From Hydractinia symbiolongicarpus (taxonomy: Eukaryota; Cnidaria; Hydrozoa; Anthoathecata; Hydractiniidae), in NCBI RefSeq assembly GCF_029227915.1, contig NC_079883.1, positions 18,292,001-18,356,000 on the forward strand: DNA of 64,000 nucleotides. Reading direction: 5' to 3'. Below the pieces are notes generated by a model, which worked only from the letters and a program-made list of their open reading frames with translations, was not told where the DNA came from and did not search any database. The position numbers and the translations under genes are program-made. Below are positions 1 to 12,099 of this stretch, in pieces. Numbering within the stretch: the first letter of the stretch is position 1; each line of letters starts with the position of its first letter.

Positions 1-561
1 GTGATATGCGTGTAAGACCTTTATTAGGCTGCAAGAGGTCATATTACAGTCGTTAGACGCATGTACTTGTAGTTAACGGTGTTATAAAGCCATGGCGCAA
101 TGGAAAACGACTTGTGACGTCGTAGTCCATTGAGAGTTAGAGGATAAGACCAATGGTAACCCGCGCAGGCACGTGGAACCACGTGATATACGTGTAAGGC
201 CTTTATTAGGGTACAAAAGGCCATATTACAGCCTTTAGGGGCCTGTACACGTGTTTGACGGTGTTGTAAAGCCGTGGCGCTATGGAAAACAACTTGGGAC
301 TTCGTAGTCCTTTGAGAGTGGAAGGATAAGACCAATGATAACCTGCGCAGGCATGTGCAACCACGTGATATACGTGTAAGGCCCTTATTAGTGTACAAGA
401 GGCTATATTACAGCCCTTAGGGACTTGTACGTGTGGCTGACGCTGTTATAAAGCCATGGCGCAATGAAAAACTACTTGGGACGTCGTAGTTCATTGAGAG
501 TGGAAGGAGAAGACTAATGGTAACCTGCGCAGGCACGTGCAACCACGTGATATATATGTAA

Positions 562-1107
562 GGCCTTTATTAGGCTGCAAAAGGCCATATTACAGTCGTT
601 AGACGCATGTACCCGTAATTAACGGTGTTATAACGCAATGGCGCAATGGAAAAAAACTTGAAACGTCGTAGTCCATTGAGAGTGGAAGGATTAGACGAAT
701 AGTAACCTGCGCAGGCACGTGGAACCACGTGATATACGTGTAAGGCCTTTATTAGTGTACAAAAGGCCATATTACAGCCTTTAGGGGCCTGTACACGTGT
801 TTGACTGTGTTGTAAAGCCGTGGCGCTATGAAAAACAACTTGGGACTTCGTAGTCCTTTGAGAATGGAAGGATAAGACCAATGATAACCTGCGCAGGCAT
901 GTGCAACCACATGATATACGTGTAAGGCCCTTATTAGTGTACAAGAGGCTATATTACAGCCCTTAGGGACTTGTACGTGTGGCTGACGCTGTTATAAAGC
1001 CATGGCGCAATGAAAAACTACTTGGGACGTCGAGTTTCATTGAGAGTGGAAGGAGAAGACTAATGGTAACCTGCGCAGGCACGTGCAACCACGTGATATA
1101 TGTGTAA
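562..1107. repeat. 546-bp trimer unit (3 monomers), variable copy number
   Basis: Three monomers in fixed order: a cccgta / gttataacgc body; a body with gtgtttgactgtgttgtaaagcc (shown in two parts: gtgtttgactg and tgttgtaaagcc); then a gtgtacaagaggc body with agcccttaggga. The first monomer recurs 546 bp later at 1,108. Counting this leading monomer in the four blocks gives 2 (562; 1,108), 1 (4,375), 2 (7,881; 8,427) and 3 (12,661; 13,207; 13,753). The spacing between the flanking landmarks is 1,274, 728, 1,274 and 1,820 bp, that is 7, 4, 7 and 10 monomers. Confidence 0.88.
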
Positions 1108-1977
1108 GGCCTTTATTAGGCTGCAAAAGGCCATATTACAGTCGTTAGACGCATGTACCCGTAGTTAACGGTGTTATAACGCCATGGCGCAATGGAAAAA
1201 AACTTGGAACGTCGTAGTCCATTGAGAGTGGAAGGATTAGACGAATAGTAACCTGCGCAGGCACGTGGAACAACGCGAATTGGGTGTACGGCCTTTATTA
1301 GGCTGCAAAAGGTCATATTGCAGTCTTTAGAGACCTGTACACGTGGTTGACGGTGTTATAAAGCTGTGGCGCAATTGCAAACAACTTGGGACGTCTTAGT
1401 CCATTGAGAGTGGAAAGATTAGTCCGATCGTAACTTGCGCAGGCACGTGGAACAACGTCATATACGTGTAAGGCCTTTATTAGTGTACAAGAGGCTATAT
1501 TACAGCCCTTAGGGCTTGTACGTGTGGCTGACGCTGTTATAAAGCAATGGCGCAATGGAAAACGACTTGTGACGTCGTAGTCCATTGAGAGTGGAAGGAT
1601 TAGACAAATGGTAACCTGCGCAGTCACGTGAAACAACGTGATTTATGTTTACGGACTTTATTAGGCCGCAAAAGGCCATATTACAGCCTTTAGGGGGCTG
1701 TACACGTGGTTGAAGGTCTTATAACGTTGTGGCGCTATGGAAAACCACTTGGGACGTCGTAGTCCATTGAGAGTGGAAGGATAAGACCAATGCTAACCTG
1801 CGCAGGCACGTGCAACCACGTGATATACGTGTAAGGCCTTTATTAGGCTGCAAGAGGCCATATTACAGTCGTTAGACGCATGTACTTGTAGTTAACGGTG
1901 TTATAACGCCATGGCGCAATGGAAAACGACTTGTGACGTCGTAGTCCATTGAGAGTGGAAGGATTAGACAAATGGTA

Positions 1978-2151
1978 ACCTGCGCAGGCACGTGGAACAA
2001 CGTGATATACGTGTAACGCCTTTATTAGGCTGCAAGAGGCAGCCTTTAGGGGCCTGTACACGTGGTTGACGGTGTTGTGAAGCCGTGGCCCTATGGAAAA
2101 CAACTTGGGACGTCGTAGTCGATTGAGCGAGGAAGGATAAGACCAATGATA
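1978..2151. repeat. 174-bp monomer subtype with 8-bp deletion (20 copies)
   Basis: In this subtype aggccatattacagcc is shortened to aggcagcc, losing 8 bp. It also carries gtcgattgagcg where most units have gtccattgagag. The span given is approximate; the deletion itself is at 2,040/2,041. The same deletion occurs after 5,489, 9,541, 17,414, 21,409, 27,100, 30,368, 32,362, 32,718, 33,984, 35,777, 39,409, 41,948, 44,852, 46,846, 47,202, 48,468, 50,261, 53,893 and 56,796. The shared deletion plus shared substitutions point to one founder monomer spread across the array. Confidence 0.88.
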
Positions 2152-3813
2152 ACCTGCGCAGGAACGTGCAACCACGTGATATACGTGTAAGGCCTTTATT
2201 AGAGTACAAGAGGCTATATTACAGCCCTTAGGGGCCTGTGCGCGTGGCTGACGCTGTTATAAAGCCATGGCGAAATTGCAAACAACTTGGGACGTCGTAG
2301 TCCATTAAGAGTACATGGACTAGTCCGATCGTAACTTGGGCAGGCACGTGGAACTACGTGATTTATGTGCGCGGACTTTATTAGGCCGCAAATGGCCATA
2401 TTACAGCCTTTAGGGGCCTGTACACGTGTTTGACGGTGTTATAAAGCTGTGGCGCAATTGCAAACAACTTGGGACGTCTTAGTCCATTGAGAGTGGAAAG
2501 ATTAGTCCGATCGTAACTTGCGCAGGCACGTGGAACAACGTGATTTATATGTACGGCCTCTATTAGGCAGCAAAAGGCCATACTATAGCCTTTAGAGGCA
2601 TGTACACGTGGCTGACTGTGTTATAAAGCCATGGCGCAATGGAAAACAACTTGGGACTTCGTAGTCCTTTGAGAGTGGAAGGATAAGACCAATGATAACC
2701 TGCGCAGGCACGTGCAACCACGTGATATACGTGTAAGGCCTTTAATAGGCTTCAAGAGGCCATATTACAGCCGTTAGACGCATGTACTTGTAGTTAACGG
2801 TGTTATAACGCCATGGCGCAATGGAAAACGACTTGTGACGTCGTAGTCCATTGAGAGTGGAAGGATTAGACCAATGGTAACCTGCGCAGGCACGTGGAAC
2901 AACGTGATTTATGTATACGGACTTTATTAGGCCGCCAAAGGCCATATTACAGCCTTTAGGGGCCTGTACACGTATTTGACGGTGTTGTGAATTCGTGGCG
3001 CTATGAAAAACAACTTGGGACTTCGTAGTCCTTTGAGAGTGGAAGGATAAGACCAATGATAACCTGCGCAGGCACGTGCAACCACGTGATATACGTGTAA
3101 GGCCTTTATTAGTGTACAAGAGGCTATATTACAGCAGTTAGGGGCTTGTACGTGTGGCTGACGCTGTTATAAAGCTATGGCGCAATAGAAAACAACTTGG
3201 GACTTCGTAGTCCTTTGAGAGTGGAAGGATAAGACCAATGATGACCTGCGCAGGCACGTGCAACCACGTGATATACGTGTAAGGCCTTTATTAGGCTGCA
3301 AGAGGCCATATTACAGTCGTTAGACGCATGTACTTGTAGTTAACGGTGTTATAACGCCATGGCGCAATGGAAAACGACTTGTGACGTCGTAGTCCATTGA
3401 GAGTGGAAGGATTAGACCAATGGTAACCTGCGCAGGCACGTGCAACCACGTGATATACGTGTAAGGCCTTTATTAGGCTGCAAGAGGCCATATTACAGTG
3501 GTTAGACGCATGTACTTGTAGTTAACGGTGTTATAACGCCATGGCGCAATGGAAAACGACTTGTGACGTCGTAGTCCATTGAGAGTGGAAGGATTAGACC
3601 AATGGTAACCTGTGCAGGCACGTGGAACAACGTGATTTATGTATACGCACTTTATTAGGCCGCAAAAGGCCATATTACAGCCTTTAGGGGCCTGTACACG
3701 TGTTTGACGGTGTTGTGAAGCCGTGGCGCTATGAAAAACAACTTGGGACGTCGTAGTCCATTGAAAGTGGAAGGATAAGACCAATGCTAACCTGCGCAGG
3801 CACGTGCAACCAC

Positions 3814-6800
3814 GTGATATGCGTGTAAGACCTTTATTAGGCTGCAAGAGGTCATATTACAGTCGTTAGACGCATGTACTTGTAGTTAACGGTGTTATAA
3901 AGCCATGGCGCAATGGAAAACGACTTGTGACGTCGTAGTCCATTGAGAGTTAGAGGATAAGACCAATGGTAACCCGCGCAGGCACGTGGAACCACGTGAT
4001 ATACGTGTAAGGCCTTTATTAGGGTACAAAAGGCCATATTACAGCCTTTAGGGGCCTGTACACGTGTTTGACGGTGTTGTAAAGCCGTGGCGCTATGGAA
4101 AACAACTTGGGACTTCGTAGTCCTTTGAGAGTGGAAGGATAAGACCAATGATAACCTGCGCAGGCATGTGCAACCACGTGATATACGTGTAAGGCCCTTA
4201 TTAGTGTACAAGAGGCTATATTACAGCCCTTAGGGACTTGTACGTGTGGCTGACGCTGTTATAAAGCCATGGCGCAATGAAAAACTACTTGGGACGTCGT
4301 AGTTCATTGAGAGTGGAAGGAGAAGACTAATGGTAACCTGCGCTGGCACGTGCAACCACGTGATATATATGTAAGGCCTTTATTAGGCTGCAAAAGGCCA
4401 TATTACAGTCGTTAGACGCATGTACCCGTAATTAACGGTGTTATAACGCAATGGCGCAATGGAAAAAAACTTGGAACGTCGTAGTCCATTGAGAGTGGAA
4501 GGATTAGACGAATAGTAACCTGCGCAGGCACGTGGAACAACGCGAATTGGGTGTACGGCCTTTATTAGGCTGCAAAAGGTCATATTGCAGTCTTTAGAGA
4601 CCTGTACACGTGGTTGACGGTGTTATAAAGCTGTGGCGCAATTGCAAACAACTTGGGACGTCTTAGTCCATTGAGAGTGGAAAGATTAGTCCGATCGTAA
4701 CTTGCGCAGGCACGTGGAACAACGTCATATACGTGTAAGGCCTTTATTAGTGTACAAGAGGCTATATTACAGCCCTTAGGGCTTGTACGTGTGGCTGACG
4801 CTGTTATAAAGCAATGGCGCAATGGAAAACGACTTGTGACGTCGTAGTCCATTGAGAGTGGAAGGATAAGACCAATGCTAACCTGCGCAGGCACGTGCAA
4901 CCACGTGATATACGTGTAAGGCCTTTATTAGGCTGCAAGAGGCCATATTACAGTCGTTAGACGCATGTACTTGTAGTTAACGGTGTTATAACGCCATGGC
5001 GCAATGGAAAACGACTTGTGACGTCGTAGTCCATTGAGAGTGGAAGGATTAGACAAATGGTAACCTGCGCAGTCACGTGAAACAACGTGATTTATGTTTA
5101 CGGACTTTATTAGGCCGCAAAAGGCCATATTACAGCCTTTAGGGGGCTGTACACGTGGTTGAAGGTCTTATAACGTTGTGGCGCTATGGAAAACCACTTG
5201 GGACGTCGTAGTCCATTGAGAGTTGAAGGATAAGACCAATGCTAACCTGCGCAGGCACGTGCAACCACGTGATATACGTGTAAGGCCTTTATTAGGCTGC
5301 AAGAGGCCATATTACAGTCGTTAGACGCATGTACTTGTAGTTAACGGTGTTATAACGCCATGGCGCAATGGAAAACGACTTGTGACGTCGTAGTCCATTG
5401 AGAGTGGAAGGATTAGACAAATGGTAACCTGCGCAGGCACGTGGAACAACGTGATATACGTGTAACGCCTTTATTAGGCTGCAAGAGGCAGCCTTTAGGG
5501 GCCTGTACACGTGGTTGACGGTGTTGTGAAGCCGTGGCCCTATGGAAAACAACTTGGGACGTCGTAGTCGATTGAGCGAGGAAGGATAAGACCAATGATA
5601 ACCTGCGCAGGAACGTGCAACCACGTGATATACGTGTAAGGCCTTTATTAGAGTACAAGAGGCTATATTACAGCCCTTAGGGGCCTGTGCGCGTGGCTGA
5701 CGCTGTTATAAAGCCATGGCGAAATTGCAAACAACTTGGGACGTCGTAGTCCATTAAGAGTACATGGACTAGTCCGATCGTAACTTGGGCAGGCACGTGG
5801 AACTACGTGATTTATGTGCGCGGACTTTATTAGGCCGCAAATGGCCATATTACAGCCTTTAGGGGCCTGTACACGTGTTTGACGGTGTTGTAAAGCCGTG
5901 GCGCTATGGAAAACAACTTGGGACTTCGTAGTCTTTTGAGAGTGGAAGGATAAGACCAATGATAACCTGCGCAGGCATGTGCAACCACGTGATATACGTG
6001 TAAGGCCCTTATTAGTGTACAAGAGGCTATATTACAGCCCTTAGGGGCTTGTACGTGTGGCTGACGCTGTTATAAAGCCATGACACAATGGTAAACAACT
6101 TGGAACGTCGTAGTCCATTGAGAGTGGAAGGATTAGACGAATAGTAACCTGCGCAGGCACGTGGAACAACGCGAATTGGGTGTACAGCCTCTATTAGGCA
6201 GCAAAAGGTCATACTATAGCTTTTAGAGGCATGTACACGTGGCTGACTGTGTTATAAAGCCATGGCGCAATGGAAAACAACTTGGGACTTCGTAGTCCTT
6301 TGAGAGTGGAAGGATAAGACCAATAATAACTTGCGCAGGCACGTGCAACCACGTGATATACGTGTAAGGCCTTTATTAGTGTACAAGAGGCTATATTACA
6401 GCCCTTAGGGGCTTGTACGTGTGGCTGACGCTGTTATAAAGCCATGGCGCAATGGAAAACTACTTGGGACGTCGTAGTCCTTTGAGAGTGGAAGGATAAG
6501 ACCAATGATAACCTGCGCAGGCACGTGCAACCACGTGATATACGTGTAAGGTTTTTATTAGTGTACAAGAGGCTATATTACAGTTCTTAGGGGCTTGTAC
6601 GTGTGGCTGACGCTGTTATAAAGCCATGGCGCAATGAAAAACTACTTGGGACGTCGTAGTTCATTAAGAGTGGAAGGAGAAGACTAATGGTAACCTGCAC
6701 AGGCACGTGCAACCACGTGATATATGTGTAAGGCCTTTATTAAGGTTCAAAAGACGCATGTACGTGCAACCACGTGATATACGTGTAAGGCCTTTATTAG

Positions 6801-7319
6801 GGTACAAGAGGCTATATTACAGCCGTTTGGGGCCTGTGCGCGTGGCGGACGCTGTTATAAAGCTATGGCGCAATGGAAAACAACTTGGGACGTCGTAGTC
6901 CATTGAGAGTGGAAGGATAAGACCAATGGTAACCTGCGCAGGCACGTGTACCAACGCGAATTGGGTGTACGGCCTTTATTAGGCTGCAAGAGGCCATATT
7001 ACAGTGGTTAGACGCATGTACTTGTAGTTAACGGTGTTATAACGCCATGGCGCAATGGAAAACGACTTGTGACGTCGTAGTCCATTGAGAGTGGAAGGAT
7101 TAGACCAATGGTAACCTGTGCAGGCACGTGGAACAACGTGATTTATGTATACGCACTTTATTAGGCCGCAAAAGGCCATATTACAGCCTTTAGGGGCCTG
7201 TACACGTGTTTGACGGTGTTGTGAAGCCGTGGCGCTATGAAAAACAACTTGGGACGTCGTAGTCCATTGAAAGTGGAAGGATAAGACCAATGCTAACCTG
7301 CGCAGGCACGTGCAACCAC
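3814..7319. repeat. Higher-order block, copy 2 (3,506 bp)
   Basis: It starts like copy 1 and is essentially the same for the first ~640 bp (offset 3,813). It then lacks one 546-bp trimer (offset 3,267) and later gains one 182-bp monomer around 4,912-5,110 (offset 3,449). Its length of 3,506 bp equals 20 monomers minus 134 bp. The shortfall is explained by an 8-bp deletion (5,489), a single lost G and a monomer shortened by 125 bp (6,732-6,788). From about 6,980 the sequence restarts the next copy with the cagtggttagacgc monomer. Confidence 0.82.
6732..6788. repeat. 57-bp remnant monomer (125-bp internal deletion), copy 1
   Basis: After ggcctttattaaggttcaaa the monomer reads agacgcatgtac and jumps directly to gtgcaaccacgtgatatacg, the linker of the same unit. 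About 125 bp of the monomer is missing. It also reads ttaaggttcaa where full units read ttaggctgcaa. The same remnant occurs in two other places, so it arose once and was carried along by block duplication. It adjoins the only two plus-strand open frames of notable length in the window, which are an accident of the deletion shifting the frame. Confidence 0.9.
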
Positions 7320-10300
7320 GTGATATGCGTGTAAGGCCTTTATTAGGCTGCAAGAGGTCATATTACAGTCGTTAGACGCATGTACTTGTAGTTAACGGTG
7401 TTATAAAGCCATGGCGCAATGGAAAACGACTTGTGACGTCGTAGTCCATTGAGAGTTAGAGGATAAGACCAATGGTAACCCGCGCAGGCACGTGGAACCA
7501 CGTGATATACGTGTAAGGCCTTTATTAGGGTACAAAAGGCCATATTACAGCCTTTAGGGGCCTGTACACGTGTTTGACGGTGTTGTAAAGCCGTGGCGCT
7601 ATGGAAAACAACTTGGGACTTCGTAGTCCTTTGAGAGTGGAAGGATAAGACCAATGATAACCTGCGCAGGCATGTGCAACCACGTGATATACGTGTAAGG
7701 CCCTTATTAGTGTACAAGAGGCTATATTACAGCCCTTAGGGACTTGTACGTGTGGCTGACGCTGTTATAAAGCCATGGCGCAATGAAAAACTACTTGGGA
7801 CGTCGTAGTTCATTGAGAGTGGAAGGAGAAGACTAATGGTAACCTGCGCAGGCACGTGCAACCACGTGATATATATGTAAGGCCTTTATTAGGCTGCAAA
7901 AGGCCATATTACAGTCGTTAGACGCATGTACCCGTAATTAACGGTGTTATAACGCAATGGCGCAATGGAAAAAAACTTGGAACGTCGTAGTCCATTGAGA
8001 GTGGAAGGATTAGACGAATAGTAACCTGCGCAGGCACGTGGAACCACGTGATATACGTGTAAGGCCTTTATTAGGGTACAAAAGGCCATATTACAGCCTT
8101 TAGGGGCCTGTACACGTGTTTGACTGTGTTGTAAAGCCGTGGCGCTATGAAAAACAACTTGGGACTTCGTAGTCCTTTGAGAATGGAAGGATAAGACCAA
8201 TGATAACCTGCGCAGGCATTTGCAACCACATGATATACGTGTAAGGCCCTTATTAGTGTACAAGAGGCTATATTACAGCCCTTAGGGACTTGTACGTGTG
8301 GCTGACGCTGTTATAAAGCCATGGCGCAATGAAAAACTACTTGGGACGTCGAGTTTCATTGAGAGTGGAAGGAGAAGACTAATGGTAACCTGCGCAGGCA
8401 CGTGCAACCACGTGATATATGTGTAAGGCCTTTATTAGGCTGCAAAAGGCCATATTACAGTCGTTAGACGCATGTACCCGTAGTTAACGGTGTTATAACG
8501 CCATGGCGCAATGGAAAAAAACTTGGAACGTCGTAGTCCATTGAGAGTGGAAGGATTAGACGAATAGTAACCTGCGCAGGCACGTGGAACAACGCGAATT
8601 GGGTGTACGGCCTTTATTAGGCTGCAAAAGGTCATATTGCAGTCTTTAGAGACCTGTACACGTGGTTGACGGTGTTATAAAGCTGTGGCGCAATTGCAAA
8701 CAACTTGGGACGTCTTAGTCCATTGAGAGTGGAAAGATTAGTCCGATCGTAACTTGCGCAGGCACGTGGAACAACGTCATATACGTGTAAGGCCTTTATT
8801 AGTGTACAAGAGGCTATATTACAGCCCTTAGGGCTTGTACGTGTGGCTGACGCTGTTATAAAGCAATGGCGCAATGGAAAACGACTTGTGACGTCGTAGT
8901 CCATTGAGAGTGGAAGGATAAGACCAATGCTAACCTGCGCAGGCACGTGCAACCACGTGATATACGTGTAAGGCCTTTATTAGGCTGCAAGAGGCCATAT
9001 TACAGTCGTTAGACGCATGTACTTGTAGTTAACGGTGTTATAACGCCATGGCGCAATGGAAAACGACTTGTGACGTCGTAGTCCATTGAGAGTGGAAGGA
9101 TTAGACAAATGGTAACCTGCGCAGTCACGTGAAACAACGTGATTTATGTTTACGGACTTTATTAGGCCGCAAAAGGCCATATTACAGCCTTTAGGGGGCT
9201 GTACACGTGGTTGAAGGTCTTATAACGTTGTGGCGCTATGGAAAACCACTTGGGACGTCGTAGTCCATTGAGAGTGGAAGGATAAGACCAATGCTAACCT
9301 GCGCAGGCACGTGCAACCACGTGATATACGTGTAAGGCCTTTATTAGGCTGCAAGAGGCCATATTACAGTCGTTAGACGCATGTACTTGTAGTTAACGGT
9401 GTTATAACGCCATGGCGCAATGGAAAACGACTTGTGACGTCGTAGTCCATTGAGAGTGGAAGGATTAGACAAATGGTAACCTGCGCAGGCACGTGGAACA
9501 ACGTGATATACGTGTAACGCCTTTATTAGGCTGCAAGAGGCAGCCTTTAGGGGCCTGTACACGTGGTTGACGGTGTTGTGAAGCCGTGGCCCTATGGAAA
9601 ACAACTTGGGACGTCGTAGTCGATTGAGCGAGGAAGGATAAGACCAATGATAACCTGCGCAGGAACGTGCAACCACGTGATATACGTGTAAGGCCTTTAT
9701 TAGAGTACAAGAGGCTATATTACAGCCCTTAGGGGCCTGTGCGCGTGGCTGACGCTGTTATAAAGCCATGGCGAAATTGCAAACAACTTGGGACGTCGTA
9801 GTCCATTAAGAGTACATGGACTAGTCCGATCGTAACTTGGGCAGGCACGTGGAACTACGTGATTTATGTGCGCGGACTTTATTAGGCCGCAAAAGGCCAT
9901 ATTACAGCCTTTAGGGGCCTGTACACGTGTTTGACGGTGTTGTAAAGCCGTGGCGCTATGGAAAACAACTTGGGACTTCGTAGTCTTTTGAGAGTGGAAG
10001 GATAAGACCAATGATAACCTGCGCAGGCATGTGCAACCACGTGATATACGTGTAAGGCCCTTATTAGTGTACAAGAGGCTATATTACAGCCCTTAGGGGC
10101 TTGTACGTGTGGCTGACGCTGTTATAAAGCCATGACACAATGGTAAACAACTTGGAACGTCGTAGTCCATTGAGAGTGGAAGGATTAGACGAATAGTAAC
10201 CTGCGCAGGCACGTGGAACAACGCGAATTGGGTGTACAGCCTCTATTAGGCAGCAAAAGGTCATACTATAGCCTTTAGAGGCATGTACACGTGGCTGACT

Positions 10301-10783
10301 GTGTTATAAAGCCATGGCGCAATGGAAAACAACTTGGGACTTCGTAGTCCTTTGAGAGTGGAAGGATAAGACCAATGATAACTTGCGCAGGCACGTGCAA
10401 CCACGTGATATACGTGTAAGGCCTTTATTAGTGTACAAGAGGCTATATTACAGCCCTTAGGGGCTTGTACGTGTGGCTGACGCTGTTATAAAGCCATGGC
10501 GCAATGGAAAACTACTTGGGACGTCGTAGTCCTTTGAGAGTGGAAGGATAAGACCAATGATAACCTGCGCAGGCACGTGCAACCACGTGATATACGTGTA
10601 AGGTTTTTATTAGTGTACAAGAGGCTATATTACAGTTCTTAGGGGCTTGTACGTGTGGCTGACGCTGTTATAAAGCCATGGCGCAATGAAAAACTACTTG
10701 GGACGTCGTAGTTCATTAAGAGTGGAAGGAGAAGACTAATGGTAACCTGCACAGGCACGTGCAACCACGTGATATATGTGTAA

Positions 10784-10840
10784 GGCCTTTATTAAGGTTC
10801 AAAAGACGCATGTACGTGCAACCACGTGATATACGTGTAA
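10784..10840. repeat. 57-bp remnant monomer, copy 2
   Basis: Same ttaaggttcaaaagacgcat structure and length as at 6,732, exactly 4,052 bp downstream. The following monomer differs: here it is the aaaaggccatatt body rather than aagaggctatatt. Confidence 0.9.
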
Positions 10841-11266
10841 GGCCTTTATTAGGGTACAAAAGGCCATATTACAGCCTTTAGGGGCCTGTGCGCGTGGCGG
10901 ACGCTGTTATAAAGCTATGGCGCAATGGAAAACAACTTGGGACGTCGTAGTCCATTGAGAGTGGAAGGATAAGACCAATGGTAACCTGCGCAGGCACGTG
11001 TACCAACGCGAATTGGGTGTACGGCCTTTATTAGGCTGCAAAAGGTCATATTACAGTCGTTAGACGCATGTACCCGTAGTTAACTGTGTTATTACGCCAT
11101 GGCGCAATGGAAAACAACTTGGGACGTCGTAGTCCATTGAGAGTGGAAGGATAAGACCAATGGTAACTTGCGCAGGCACGTGCAACCACGTGATATACGT
11201 GTAAGGCCTTTATTAGGGTACAAGAGGCTATATTGCAGCCCTTAGGGGCCTGTACCTGTAATTGAC

Positions 11267-11280
11267 GGCGTTATAACGCC
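11267..11280. other. 14-bp perfect palindrome in a monomer subtype
   Basis: GGCGTTATAACGCC equals its own reverse complement. It occurs only in the subtype with cctgtacctgta(a/c)ttgac. I also found it at 25,137, 38,174, 40,713, 40,895, 41,805, 42,525, 52,658, 55,197, 55,379, 56,653, 57,373, 59,011, 60,467 and 61,742 (start positions). Most other monomers keep the inner 8-bp GTTATAAC or the variant GTTATAAAGCC. Confidence 0.85.
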
Positions 11281-12099
11281 ATGACACAATGGTAAACAAC
11301 TTGGAACGTCGTAGTCCATTGAGAGTGGAGGGATTAGACGAATAGTAACCTGCGCAGGTACGTGGAACAACGCGAATTGGGTGTACGGCCTTTATTAAGC
11401 TGTAAAAGGTCATATTACAGCCTTTAGAGACCTGTACACGTGGTTGACGGTGTTATAAAGCTGTGGCGCAATTGCAAACAACTTGGGACGTCTTAGTCCA
11501 TTGAGAGTGGAAAGATTAGTCCGATCGTAACTTGCGCAGGCACGTGCAACCACGTGATATACGTGTAAGGCCTTTATTAGGCTGCAAGAGGCCATATTAC
11601 AGTCGTTAGACGCATGTACTTGTAGTTAACGGTGTTATAACGCCATGGCGCAATGGAAAACGACTTGTGACGTCGTAGTCCATTGAGAGTGGAAGGATTA
11701 GACCAATGGTAACCTGCGCAGGCACGTGCAACCACGTGATATACGTGTAAGGCCTTTATTAGGCTGCAAGAGGCCATATTACAGTGGTTAGACGCATGTA
11801 CTTGTAGTTAACGGTGTTATAACGCCATGGCGCAATGGAAAACGACTTGTGACGTCGTAGTCCATTGAGAGTGGAAGGATTAGACCAATGGTAACCTGTG
11901 CAGGCACGTGGAACAACGTGATTTATGTATACGCACTTTATTAGGCCGCAAAAGGCCATATTACAGCCTTTAGGGGCCTGTACACGTGTTTGACGGTGTT
12001 GTGAAACCGTGGCGCTATGAAAAACAACTTGGGACGTCGTAGTCCATTGAAAGTGGAAGGATAAGACCAATGCTAACCTGCGCAGGCACGTGCAACCAC

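Larger units (their letters stand above)
1..3813. repeat. Higher-order block, copy 1 (left edge cut by window)
   Basis: The sequence from base 1 (gtgatatgcgtgtaag) reappears at 3,814, 7,320 and 12,100, marking four successive copies of one block. This copy measures 3,813 bp, which is 21 monomers minus 9 bp: one 8-bp deletion monomer near 2,040 and one lost G near 1,509. Copy 1 and copy 2 share gtaagacc just after the anchor, where copies 3 and 4 have gtaaggcc. The block holds two of the monomers that start the 546-bp trimer (at 562 and 1,108). Whether base 1 is a true block boundary cannot be seen, because the window begins there. Confidence 0.85.
7320..12099. repeat. Higher-order block, copy 3 (4,780 bp)
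   Basis: This third copy of the left-hand block matches copy 2 at offset 3,506 up to about 4,450, then at offset 4,052 through about 11,030, because it holds one more 546-bp trimer. Its length equals 27 monomers minus 134 bp, with the same three small deletions as copy 2. Around 10,841-10,870 it carries the aaaaggccatatt / cctttagg body where copy 2 has aagaggctatatt / ccgtttgg, a local subtype swap. From about 11,536 it matches 3,250 onward (offset 8,286), so its end includes sequence related to the end of copy 1. Confidence 0.8.

Noticed and set aside
6741-6760. ggttcaaaagac resembling a tRNA or SINE B box
   Set aside because: The last conserved base of the B box does not fit, there is no A box upstream at the right distance, and the string comes from a deletion remnant of the satellite.
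6707-6898. 63-codon plus-strand open frame, repeated at 22,627-22,818
   Set aside because: It spans the 57-bp remnant monomer and exists only because the deletion removes in-frame stops. The sister copy at about 10,759 carries subtype changes and has no such frame.
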